Origin: Amphimedon queenslandica
Taxonomy: Eukaryota; Porifera; Demospongiae; Haplosclerida; Niphatidae
Length of the DNA stretch: 52,680 bases
Reading direction: 5' to 3'
Assembly: GCF_000090795.2 (NCBI RefSeq)
Contig: NW_003546443.1
Span: 32,464 to 85,143 of the forward strand
Part shown: piece after piece, positions 34,928-45,940 of the stretch
How the letters are laid out: every line of letters begins with the position of its first letter
Numbering within the stretch: position 1 is the first letter of the stretch
Notes under the pieces: model-generated
What the model saw: the letters and a program-made list of their open reading frames with translations, nothing else
Told to the model about the DNA's origin: nothing
Database searches by the model: none
Made by a program: the position numbers and the translations under genes

Positions 34928-35382
34928 TTAGATCATAGCAGGCGACGTGCCCCGCAACAGGCGTGGTGTCTGACTCGTGGTCTGGGAAAGCCACCATAAT
35001 TCCCAGGCCACACCACACATGATCATGCGCATGTTATGATAGCACAGAATGATCAATCACTTCAGTAATTAAAACAAAAGGTTTGATTAAAGAGATGTGA
35101 GATATTGTAGGATCTGACTCTCAGTAATGAGCAAGAGTTTAATGTTATGAATGGAGAGTATCGTCCTCCTCTGTTAGCCTTCATTAAGTTTCCATCTCAC
35201 GATCATAAAAAAATCAAAATCAGCGAATCTTAAAAACCTGATTGTGCATTTGCTAATTTACATGAGCCTGATTATCATTATTTTACTTTTCATTATTTTA
35301 CTTTTCAGCAATGTAAATAAATTAATGCTAGCTGGTGATCAATTTAAAAAAAGATGAAATAGTCTGCAAGAAATGATACTTG
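34928..35382. other. Intergenic between gene B and RBM48
   Basis: 455 bp between the gene B start and the RBM48 stop, so it must hold the gene B promoter and the RBM48 3' end. The last 120 bp are homologous to about 27531-27640. No other feature seen. Confidence 0.6.
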
Positions 35383-38365
35383 TCATATTCGTCTTCTCTT
35401 CTTAGTCTGAGGTGGTGCATAGTCCCTAGCAGCACTAGTGTTGAATACCTTAACAATATAAAGTGGAGTTAATTTACAATAATGCCCCATCATCAATTAT
35501 TTTTCATTGATTTCAAATTAAATCTAAGTGGATGAAGTACCTGTGACATTTTGTTTCTAACGGAAAGAATTGTCAAATCAACTGAAGGATTACCTGTCTG
35601 GGGAAAGAAGGAGAGGAGAAAGCTATAGGTAAATCGTAAATTATTATAAATGCTTTAATTCAATAAATCAATGTACATATATTTAATCATTTAAATAAAA
35701 GAAATACTTACAAGTGGCAACTGGTCTTTACCAGTTTGAGCTGAACCTGTAAAAGGTGGTCTAACAGAGTTTCTGCTTAAGTGAGACTGTGACTGATGAT
35801 CATTAAGTATAGGTGGTCTCAATAAAGACTTTGATGAAGATGCAGGAACATGTACACGGTCTGAGACTAATGGTGGTGGCTGTACAGTATTAGCTATTGA
35901 AATTAGTGGAGGAGGAGTGAGCAAAGAAGCATTACTAGTACACGTTATGAGTGGACTAGGATTAGGAGGATTGTGTAAAAGAGGAGTGGCCTTCTTAGTA
36001 GGAGAGATAAGAACACCTCTCTCTTGATGGATGTGATTGGAAGATGATGTAGTGTGAATAAGAGGAGGAGGAGTAGAGTGAGGAGGAGGAGGAGAGGGTG
36101 AAATGAGGGGAGGGGTACCAGGGGAAGCACCAATAACAGGTGGGACATAACGTGAACCATGGGGAGGAGAACGAATAGGAAGACGTATTGGACCACGGGG
36201 TGGACTGTGGATCAAAGGAACAGGACCATGGAAGGGACAGCGGTTAGGACGACGGTAAGGATGAGGATGAGGGAGAGAAGAAACATGTAAAGGAGGAGAA
36301 AATAAAGGAGAAGGGCCATGGCCAATATGAGGTACGATGATAGAGGGACGAGGTAAAAGTGGACGTGGAGGAGGAGGAGGGGGAAGAGGAGGGAGTAGTG
36401 GTATGAGATGGTGTGATGGTGAGGGTGCCAGGTGTGATGGTGAGGGTGCCAGGTGTGAGGGAAGAGGAGGAGGGAGGGGTATTTCTTGATGAGAAGGTAC
36501 TTGTAGCAATGATGGTCTGTGTACTGTTGTAGTAGTAGTCACTGGTACTGGATCTACATGTATTGTGGAGTGTGGCCTAGAAGATGAAGAAGGGAGAGTA
36601 GACTTTCTGGTAGAAGATGGAGCATTGTCTGAAGAGAGAAAAGATTTTAAAAGGAAGGGAAAGAGAGATGTAATGGAATCAGATTTACTCAAATCTACTG
36701 ATAAGTAATTTATTTTGCTCAAATTTTACATTGAAGTAATAGAATTAGCAAAATTCTTGACAGAAAAAATTTGCTGAATGACCTTGTATTTGTGGGTCAA
36801 TGCCAAATTTAAAGGGCAAAATTTGACATGTAGATGACTGTAAAAGAAAACTCACTTTTTTTGAATTTCCTAATCTTCGTTCTCCTCTTATTCAGTTTCT
36901 CTCTTGTATCGCTGACACTCTCAAACTCCGGTGCATAGCAGACGTGAAGGTCCTTACTGAAGAAGTAGTGATTGTCCAGTTTATTTTTTGCTAGTTTTGC
37001 GGACTCGATCTCTCGGTATTTAATGAGGTACACGTCAGTGTATGGCTCACAGGGGTACTCATCCAATATCCTGTACCTGTCAGCGGGAAAAAATATTTCA
37101 AAATAATTTAGAATAGAAAATAAACATTTTGATGCATATACATGTACTTGGGTTGCGTAAAAAGTTTGAGCTGATTCAAATCAAATTTGGATTTTTTACA
37201 AGTTTTTAAGTTACTCAAAAATCAGACAAAAGTCCCTGTACTATAGTACAGCATCATTGATCAAATTTCATCAAAAATGGCGAGAGAATTCTCCATTTTT
37301 ATAATTTTTTCTGATGCATATACAAGTTCTTATGTTCTCCAGAAAGTTTGAGCTGATTCCAATCAAAATTAGATTTTTTTATGAATTTTCAAAGTTGCTT
37401 CAAAAATTAAAAAGAAGCATGCATGCATAGTACATGCAATGGTGCGTTTTTGCAACCATGAGGAGAAATAATAATAACTAGTAATAATATAACAAAAGTA
37501 ACTGCATGTATACACTGCATTGTAGTACTTTATTATCATATAAATGATCAATCATATTTGCGATCAATTATAGTTTTAACACTTCACATCTGCCAAGAAG
37601 GAGCTTCTAATTAATACTTATTTTGTGACAGAGCCAAAATCCCAGTTATAATTACACAAGCCACTGCCAATAGTAGGACTGTGTGGATTGGAAGTAAGCC
37701 AAATTAAATTCTATTTCACGGACGGCAAGAGAGAAATAATACATGCAATGGCTCTGTTATAACAACATGCAAGACTAACAAAAGAATTAATGAGAGAGAA
37801 AAATAAACAGAAAATTTTATAAAATAAAACCAGGAAGGTCATATTAAACAAAGGTCATATAATAATTATCATCATCATTATATAAACTCTGAAAAACACA
37901 AAATTGTTGCATAAATCTACTACATGACACATTGGCCTATTAGTACAGGATAAGATAAAGAAGGAAAAGAGCTTGACAGAACAAAGCATGCCAGAATAAA
38001 TCTACCATTAAACAAACTGATAAATGTACATGCTAATATATGTAAATTGATAACTGTAGGTACTAAATTTGAGGAAAATGTAGCCAATTAAAACATAAAA
38101 TATTGTCCATTTTATTAAACTCACTCTTCTATTTCTCCGTATAAGGAGAAGAGCTCCATCAAATCTTTCACAACTCCTAGAGAAGGAACGTTCAAAACTA
38201 GTAAATACCGGCTCTCCTGGTTAATGGTGTACACCTGTGGGGAGTCTAAAATACTGAGTGAGGGCCTGGACTCACTTTTACGGCCCTTTCTTGTCGTGGG
38301 TTTCGATATTCAGGCCGATTTGTACAAGTATCTGCTTGTTTATGATGGGCAAGAGAACCAGCCAT
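35383..38365 (-). CDS. RBM48: RNA-binding protein 48 (RBM48)
   Basis: RBM48 with ARMC7 is a factor of the minor (U12-type) spliceosome. Six exons (38365-38276, 38234-38125, 37076-36856, 36628-35712, 35597-35541, 35448-35383) give 486 residues with consistent phases. The start MAGSLAHH is followed by RAVKVYTINQESRYLLVLNV, the first strand of the RRM, then VVKDLMELFSLYGEIEEYR, LDEYPCEPYTDVYLIKY and DLHVCYAPEFESVSDTREKL, all close to vertebrate RBM48. The end, NTSAARDYAPPQTKKRRRI, matches the basic family C-terminus. Exon 4 codes about 305 residues rich in Pro, Ser and His, far more than in vertebrates (human RBM48 is about 367 residues). A decayed copy lies at 27.6-28.8 kb. It is divergently paired with INIP. 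Confidence 0.95.
37140..37420 (-). repeat. 186-bp-type satellite copy in RBM48 intron 2
   Basis: About one and a half units: two AGTTTGAGCTGATTC landmarks (near 37166 and 37348) around CTGTACTATAGTACAG and GAGAATTCTCCATTTTTATAA. Same orientation as the 41.3-kb array. The rest of the intron (37421-38124) shows nothing recognisable. Confidence 0.75.
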
Positions 38366-38427
38366 TTTACCACGTGGGTTGCGTGGGTGGAGAGGAGGCT
38401 GACTTTATAGGCGTGGTTAAAATAAAA
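38366..38427. promoter_or_regulatory. 62-bp bidirectional promoter of RBM48 and INIP
   Basis: Only 62 bp separate the two divergent start codons. The interval contains CACGTG (38371-38376), an E-box, and GGGTGG/GGCGTGG boxes. Transcription of each gene may begin inside the other's 5' region. The role is inferred from geometry. Confidence 0.7.
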
Positions 38428-38970
38428 ATGGCCGCCGGTAAGGATATTTTTAAAATGTTCTTTATGTATTTTAACCATTTTAGATGCTCAGAATAGGCGC
38501 TCAATATTACAGGGTCTTCAGCAGACTAGATCAAGGCTGCAGAAACTCCAAGAAGACAGGTTTGTGCGATAGAATACTATTTTAAGAATTTATTTTATTT
38601 TTCAGGTCTCCATCTCCAATAATGAAATCAAATCTTCCAGTACCTCCCCAGCCCTCGCAACCCCGCCTAACTCCGCCACTACCACAGGACTGTTCTAAGC
38701 AACAGAAATTTGCTCTTCAAGTAAAGCTGCTTTTAAAATTAACACGTTTTCATGAATGCAGCAGCATTTGCAAATTTACATGTACATGTAGCACAAAAAT
38801 TCTTGTACATTCAAAAATAATTGTAACAGTTTACTCCGCCTCTTTTTTTACAGCAGGCGATGTCCCAGTCTCATGGATATTATGTAAGCGAGCCGTCGCC
38901 TTATGGAAATTATCTCATTCCCGTACTTCCAAGATTCGATTCCGATGGAAAATTGGTACCAATGTCATGA
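38428..38970 (+). CDS. INIP: SOSS complex subunit C (INIP)
   Basis: SOSS-C binds single-strand DNA-binding protein hSSB and INTS3 in DNA double-strand-break repair. Four exons, 38428-38437, 38484-38559, 38606-38720 and 38854-38970, join in frame to 105 residues (human 104). The first coding exon is only 10 nt (ATG GCC GCC G). The N-terminus has NRRSILQGLQQTRSRLQKLQ (human NRVAILAELDKEKRKLL). The C-terminal signature KQQKFALQQAMSQSHGYYV then GNYLIPVLPRFD matches human AQQKAALQHAHAHSSGYFI..GNLILPVLPRLD. The two splice sites around the tiny exon 1 were chosen because they keep the frame and the conserved start. Confidence 0.92.
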
Positions 38971-39011
38971 AAGATTAACATTACGTTTCGTATTGTCTCA
39001 TTTTTCGGTGA

Positions 39012-39061
39012 AATAAAGATCATTATTATTTTTGTGACATTATCAATGTCACAAAAATAAT
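39012..39061 (+). terminator. Poly(A) signal and 17-bp perfect hairpin after INIP
   Basis: AATAAA at 39012-39017 lies 41 bp after the INIP stop codon. A perfect inverted repeat follows (arms 39025-39041 and 39045-39061, ATTATTTTTGTGACATT, 3-nt loop). INIP and STK11 converge here, so the hairpin could separate the two transcripts (inference). Confidence 0.6.
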
Positions 39062-39490
39062 TCACATTCACATTCTTCTTGTATTATAAACGCTTTCAAC
39101 TGTGCAAAAATATTATATAAAAATAATATTTATTATTTATAAAATCAAATATTATTATTATTAAATATTATATTTTTATTTTTAAAATTATTATAATATT
39201 ATATAATATACCATATACAACCACACAATATGAACACGACAGACGAGAGAGAGAGACAAAAAATATCGAAAATAATTTATCATTACATCATGCATTATTA
39301 ATACTAGTGGGTGTGGTTTTAGAGAGTGGGCGGAGCAAATAAGAGAGAGAGAGAGAGAGTGAATGAGATATGTATTATAGCAGAAATACTATGTTACAAA
39401 TAGAGAAAGATAACTCTTATAAGAGAGAGAAAGAGAGGTATGGGTGACTGAGTGTATGAAACTATTACAATAGTTATTGTATTGTATCAT

Positions 39491-42400
39491 TCATTGATGA
39501 GTACATTGTTCGCTGATACGTCTTTTTGAGCCGCGTCTCTTTTTCGGAGGTTTCGGTGAGGGGATTGGGCCAATCGCAGTTACACCCAACTCATCGACAC
39601 TTTTAGAAGTAGGAAAAAGAACTACAAAGAATAGAAATGTGAGATACTGTACATGCAATTTCAGACATTTATTACAAAAAGGCATAATAGTAGTAAAGGG
39701 GGTTCTTCATATTATTTTTAAAATGCTTATACTCTAAAATTATTTGTCGGAATCAGCTCAAACTTTCTACAGAGCATAAGTACCTCAATATGTATCAGAA
39801 AATGTAATAAAAATTGGGGGTGATTTTTGAGCCATTTTTCAGAAAAAACCATGGGCTATAGTACAGGGATTTTTTCAGAAATTGGCTATTTTTTTAAAAT
39901 GGCCATAGCTCGAAAAATTTTAGTCAGAATCAACTGAAACTTTCTACAGAGCATAAGTACATCAATATGTATCAGAAAATGTAATAAAAATTGGGGATGA
40001 TTTTTGAGCCATTTTTTGTAAAAAACCATGGGCTATAGTACAGGGATTTTGGCTCTTTTTTAAAAATGGCCATAACTCGAAAAATTTTAGTCGGAATCAG
40101 CTCAAACTTTCTACAGAGCATAAGTACATCAATATGTATCAGAAAATGCAATAAAAATTGGGGGTGATTTTTGAGCCATTTTTCAGAAAAAAACCATGGG
40201 CTATATAGTACAGTAAATCCACAATCTTAAAGCCTCCTTCCCTCTCTCCTCCTTACCATTCTCCTGTGAGTGTACTCTTGACTTCCTACTAGCTATAGTA
40301 TCCAGAGACCTCTCATGAGAGACTGACGCTAGACTCTGTGTAGCCGATGGTATCCCAGTACTGCTCTCCTGAGTATCAAACAATGCCTCCTCGTCCTGTG
40401 AGTCCCAGCGTCCAGTAGCTTCCAGACCAGCCACTCCCTCGTAGTTGTAGAATGACTCGAGGTAAGGTATGACGGTGCTTCCACGATATCTGTCTTTTGA
40501 GTCTTGGTAAGGAGGGAATCGAACCAGCTCCTCTTTTAATGGTTTTGAGTGTTTCGATATGAACCAACTGAGAGAGGGCAGAGAAAGAGAATATGTAATA
40601 CATGTACAGTGTACATGTACATGTAAAATCATTTTTATTATCATTATTTAAATATAATTTTTTGTCATTTTTTATTTTTCCTCTTTCTCTCCCCTCTCTC
40701 TATCTCTCTCCTACTGTATCTCTTCATCTTTTTTCTAGCTATTTTTTTTCTAGCTATTTTTTTTCTCTCTCTCTCTCTCTCTCCCTCCCTCCCTATTCTC
40801 ACGTGTGTCTTCTTATTTGTTCTATATCCAATCTCTTATCAGGATCTTTCAAGAGCATTCCTAATTAATGACAAAAACCATAGAAATTAATACAGTTACA
40901 GTAACTACATGTACATACACTAGTTGGCTCATGTACATGTACACATGTAACTTACATGTATAACTATTAATATTATAATTGTTAATAACTACATGTATTT
41001 TTACATGTAATTATTAACAACATTTTAATGAGCAGCTACAAACATCAAAATCCTTAAATACAAAATGTATTATAGCAGTGCTAAAGTAACTATTAATAAC
41101 TATTAATTAACCTCTAATAAGGTCCTGTAGTACGGGAGGTAGTTCAGGTGGTAGAGTGTAAGTGCATTGAGATATCACCGCAAACAATTTATAAACTGAT
41201 TCACCCTCAAAAGGAAACTTCCCTGTTGTGAAATGATACCTAATGGAAATACAAATGTACACATCATTGAAATTAGTACATGTAGTTTAGTATTACATGT
41301 ACATGTACATGTACTGATGCTGGCTAATGTTACTAAAAAATCGGCTGTACTATAGTACAGGGTCATTGGCCAAATTTCCCCAAAAATGAAAAATGGAGAA
41401 TTCTCCATTTTTATTACATTTTCTGATGCATATACATGTACATGTACAGTACAAGTTCTTATGTTGTGTAGTAAGTTTGAGCTGATTCCGGCCAAATTTG
41501 GATCTTTTATAAATTTTTAAAGCTACTAAAAAATTGGGCCAAAGTCCCTGTACTATAGTACAGGGTCACGGGCCAAAATTCGCCAAAAATGACTAGGAGA
41601 GAATTCTCCATTTTTATAATTTTTTCTGAAACATATACAAATTCTTATGTTGTGTAGCAAGTTTGAGCTGATTCCGATCAAATTTGGATTTTATATGAAT
41701 TTTTAAAGCTACTCAAAAATCGGGCAAAAGTTCCTGTACTATAGTACAGTGTCACGGGCCAAATTTCACCAAAAATGACTAAAAGAGAATTCTCCATTTT
41801 TATAATTTTTCCTGAAACATATACAAGTTCTTATGCTGTGTAGCAAGTTTGAGCTGATTCCAATCGAATTTAAATTTTTTATGAATTTTTAAAGTTACAC
41901 AACTCAGACCACTTACAAGGTAACACCAGATGCCCATATATCAGCTTTAAATCCCGACCAGTTATCCTGCCCTGATGCTATCTCTGGTGACTGAAAGGCG
42001 GGACTACCTTGGAAATTACAGCACCTGTCGGACTGACTGAACCGATCCAACTCCTCCGCTACCCCAAAGTCTGATATCTTCACCACCTGCATGGGCATTA
42101 AATAGAACATGTAACTAACATAAAATTTAATGCTAAATGTACATGTACATTTACTTGTCAATTTTTAACTTATAAGTTTTAACTTTAACTCACTTACATG
42201 CATAAGTTATTGCTTATGTACAAAAAATTATAATAAAAATTTAAAATAAAAATAAAAATAAGTACATGTACATGTACAATGTACTCACGTCGTCAGTGGT
42301 TAATAGAAGATTGCCCGGTTTAATGTCCTTATGAACGATACCACAGCTGTGTAGATACTCCAACCCTTCAATCAACTGGACAAAATACCTGTAAAAAACA

Positions 42401-45323
42401 CACGCCCACAAATAATAACCACACCCATAAATAACAACCACACCCACTAGCAACCACGCCTACTCACTTGTGTGCCTGCCAGATTGGGAATTTATTTCTT
42501 GGTGCTTTGTCGAGCATTTCTTGTAGTCCTCCCACGCAGTATTCTAAGACGATGTAGAGTTTTTGCTTGTTGTCATCAGAGAAGACATCCAATAGTTTAA
42601 TCACGTTTCGATGATTGAGTTTCTTAAGTATCTTTATCTCTCTATTTGAAAAGGAGAGAGAGAGAGAGAGGGAGAGAGAAGAGAATAAAGATAGAACATT
42701 ACAATAGTATTAGTAAAAAGGAAAATGCTTTGATGCGTTGACTAAAGGATAAAAGTGGTGATTAAAAGATTAAAGCAAATGTACAAGTACTTGGATTTCA
42801 GGCAGTTTTTAAGGCGCTTTGTTGCGCCTGCTTTGTTGATACAGCTGAAATAATGCGCATTCACACTAGCAGCTGGATTACGTATCATCTTGTGTTCTTG
42901 TCCCCATTGGTTTACATGAGCATTGATATGAAACCACTCTAGTGTGAACACGATAATGAACATTCTTTTGCAAGTGTGAAAAGACCTTTACACATGAAGC
43001 TAGAACCTACACCTACTGTACATGTACTGCACTTCATGTACACAATGTACCTTCTGACGTTCTCTTCTCCATTGAGTATTCTCGATAGTCTCCTTTGCTT
43101 CATTATCTTCACTGCTCTCCTACACAGTGTGACACAGTCCAGCATCTCACGCACTTTAGAATAAGCACCAACGCCTAACAGGTCACCCTATAAGAGGAAA
43201 TACATGTAAACTATACAATGTACATGTATATGTATTAAATGTACATGTGCATAACATGTACTCCATAGAAGGAACAAAGGCATTCACACAATGGAGTTTA
43301 GTGTTACATATTGAAAGGTGACTCCTTAGGTGCTTCAATTAGTACCTGAACCACTTTCATTGTTTATCACAGAACATGTACAGACATGTACATGTATGTA
43401 CATACAATGTATATGTATATGTATATGTACATATACATCTAAATCTACAGTACATTTACATAGGTAGTTTAACTATTAACTGTGTCATTATTACTGTCTG
43501 TCAGTATTTTTATAAAATTTAGACAAACTACATGTACATATGTACATGTACATTAATGACATACATGTATTACAAGTTTTTGTGTTTTTGTGTACATGCT
43601 ATAGCTTCATTGTTTGTGTTATATTTCCCTCTCAAAATTCACAGAAATTTATGACATCACATACATACAATTAATATACATGTACATATACAGTACATAC
43701 ATGTACATGTACATGTATACTTGCCTTTAGGTATCTTTCCCCTACAATCTTTGCCTGTCTCTGAGGTTCTTCATACACAATATCCCGCGAGTCGTAGCGC
43801 GGGAAGTCGGTGAAATCGTCTCCGAAATGATCTTCTCCTGGTTCTTCGGGTATGGGGCTCTCGATAAGTTGGGGATGATTGAAAAAGGGAGAAGGGAGGT
43901 CCCCACTGCCGGGACTCATTCCGCTGGTGTAGTCTCTGTCCCGTGAAGAGTGAGGCTGGGGAGAAGAATGAATGTAGTCACTAGTGAGGGGAGAGAGGGG
44001 GAGAGGGAGGGGGAGAGTGAGGGGGAGAGGGGGAGAGAGAGAGGGAGAGGGAGGGATGAAAGGGAGGGAGAGAGAGAGAGAGAGAGAGAGGGGGAAGGGA
44101 TAGAAGGAAAACATTAAATTGAACCAAAAATGATAGAGATGGTATGCTTAAAATGACTGCAAAGATGTACATAAGAGAGGAATTATCATAGACGTGTAGT
44201 AATAAGACAAAGACAAAAGGTTATATAAACTGTATGTATCCACACATACTGTACTATTAATTAGAGCTACATATCTACATTGCAAATGTACATGTGTATA
44301 TCAGATGTCAGCTTCCAAGAAAATTATTATCATTAAAGCAGCAATAGAATGTAACACAATATAAGGAGAGAATATGTACAATCCTACATGTACATGTTCA
44401 GTATATTGTACAAATGTAACTGGAATACTACATGGAATTAAACCATAGCTATACAACACAGAGTGACCAATGGGACCACAGAATATGTACTATTATACCA
44501 CATACTGTACATGCATGTATACATACTAGAGGCTTCAACAGTTATCAATTATTAAATTAAGACTATACATAAAGTAATGGCTATTATATTATTATACATG
44601 TACATGTACAAATGGTGAGTTAATATTATTTACAATGTATTAGTAAAGCCACTTCAATACAATGCCAAGTAGTAGAGGATAAATGGATTCAATCCAACTA
44701 CAATTGTATTACATGTACATGTACATAAACATACACATGTACATGTACATGCATGTAATGTGTGTGCATTTACATGTACATGTACGGTATAATAGGGAGA
44801 AAAAATACATGCATTCTTAGACACATGTGACTGCTTATCAAGTAATTAAAAGAGTAATTATAATAATAATTATTATTGTCAATTAATTAATAATATTCTA
44901 TAGCACTGAATAAATAAAAAGCTTCAATAATAATAATAATATTATTATTATTATGCTGTACATGTACATGTACATGCAATTAAAATAACAAGAAAAATAT
45001 CTAACAAAATAAAAGAAAACAAAACAACATACAATTAACACAAAAACACAGTAATAGATGTACATGTACTACTACAGGGTTTAGGGTTTAGGGTACAAAG
45101 TCTAGTCTCAATTTTAAAACTCCATTTCTCAAAATATACTAAAATATATCAATACCGCCTTTCTTACAAGAGCCCTTCAATTAAAATTCGCTTTCTTGAT
45201 TGTGTACACTTACTGAGGAGATGGTGGGGAGACATCGATCGTGATCCCGTGCCCTCTACCACTCCCTCCTCTTCCCCCTCCACTAGGAGGATGAGGAGGG
45301 GTATTCATCATTGCTGTAGCCAT
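39491..45323 (-). CDS. STK11: Serine/threonine kinase STK11/LKB1
   Basis: LKB1 is the master kinase of AMPK and related kinases, active with STRAD and MO25. Ten exons (45323-45214, 43980-43725, 43187-43051, 42641-42468, 42388-42289, 42086-41917, 41239-41112, 40860-40803, 40567-40257, 39621-39491) join in frame to 524 residues (human 433). The kinase domain covers about 118-382: glycine loop [12 protein letters not shown], catalytic Lys in CRRAVKIM (about 149), [11 protein letters not shown] (about 247), SDFGVAE (about 265; vertebrates have DLG), [27 protein letters not shown]. The flank [15 protein letters not shown] matches human DTKDRWRSMTVVPYLE. The tail ends [11 protein letters not shown], which keeps the PKA/RSK site (RRIS, S518) and a CaaX-like cysteine (C521) as in human LSACKQQ. 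Intron 2 (43188-43724) uses a GC donor (AAG|GCAAGT); the GT alternative hits a stop. Confidence 0.96.
39745..40207 (+). repeat. 177-bp satellite array, third locus
   Basis: About two and a half units; the CATGGGCTATAGTACAGGG landmark falls at 39850, 40027 and 40195. The last spacing is 168 because of a short deletion. It lies in the last STK11 intron. Confidence 0.92.
41330..41905 (-). repeat. 186-bp satellite relative, three units
   Basis: TACTATAGTACAG recurs at 41348, 41551 and 41737 (203 and 186 bp; the first unit contains a TACATG expansion). The reverse complement shares the block order of the 177-bp family (GGAATCAGCTCAAACTT, then CTATAGTACAGGG) but differs in sequence between blocks. 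Within an STK11 intron. Confidence 0.88.
43200..45060. repeat. TACATG-rich stretch in STK11 introns 1 and 2
   Basis: Many palindromic (TACATG)2-4 runs, for example near 43538, 43676-43715, 44586, 44708-44750, 44770 and 44958. Such runs occur all over the window but are densest here. They surround exon 2 and a purine tract at about 43981-44100. Confidence 0.75.
43981..44100. repeat. Purine tract (GAGAGG)n upstream of STK11 exon 2
   Basis: About 120 bp of GA/GGA repeats on the plus strand, which is the CT-rich polypyrimidine tract before the exon 2 acceptor on the transcribed strand. Confidence 0.8.
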
Positions 45324-45940
45324 TAGACTAGTACACACCTTTATGGAGGAAGAGAGAGAGGGAGTAGAGTGTAATGGAGGGGGTTTAAAGGTATTGGAGC
45401 GGGTACTTGTGTCAATCTGTAGCTCTTTTCTTTATCTTGTTCTTTAGCTTCAGTTGTAGGGAGAGAGTGAAAGGACGAGACGTCAAGAGAGGGAGGCTTT
45501 ACACATAAACTGCTGGCATCTTCCTCCTTTGCTTAAGGCCACGCCTACTTAAAATGGGCGTTGCCATAACATTAATAAACCGCACCCATAAAAATGGCCA
45601 CTCAGTCCAGCAAAATTTAATAATACCGGTAGTTTTTTACTGCTGGAACCGTTTTTAACTTAATAAAAAATAATAATAAAATTGTAAATAATATTATTAC
45701 AAAATTTACACCACTTAATACAAAGAGCTAAAAAAATTAATACAGGTAATAAAACAGCGAGAGTTGCGTCGAAAGTCACTAGTGGAGTGGCACACAAAAA
45801 ATTGTGACAAAACTACACATCAACAGAAACACTGAGCTAAATACAAAAGTTGTGTTATGTAATTTTTCTCTTAATCTTTGTGCATCCTACATAAAATGTA
45901 CATAAAGGTAGCAGCATATTCATAACATTGTACATATTCA
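45324..45940. other. Intergenic between STK11 start and gene C stop, with a LINE 3' remnant
   Basis: Contains the STK11 promoter (no clear motif seen) and, at about 45700-45800, sequence like the 3' UTR of the LINE at 52.3 kb: shared ACAG.GAGAGTTG.GT.GAA and ACTAGTGGAGT(G/A)GC. This is probably an old 3'-truncated LINE copy on the minus strand. Confidence 0.45.

Noticed and set aside
38224..38496. 90-residue plus-strand ORF across the RBM48/INIP region
   Set aside because: Runs antisense through RBM48 exon 1; the INIP start at 38428 is in the conserved spliced frame.
43671..44172. Leu/Ser/Pro ORFs upstream of STK11 exon 2
   Set aside because: Pyrimidine tract read-through into the exon; start codon chosen at 45323 instead because its phase fits.
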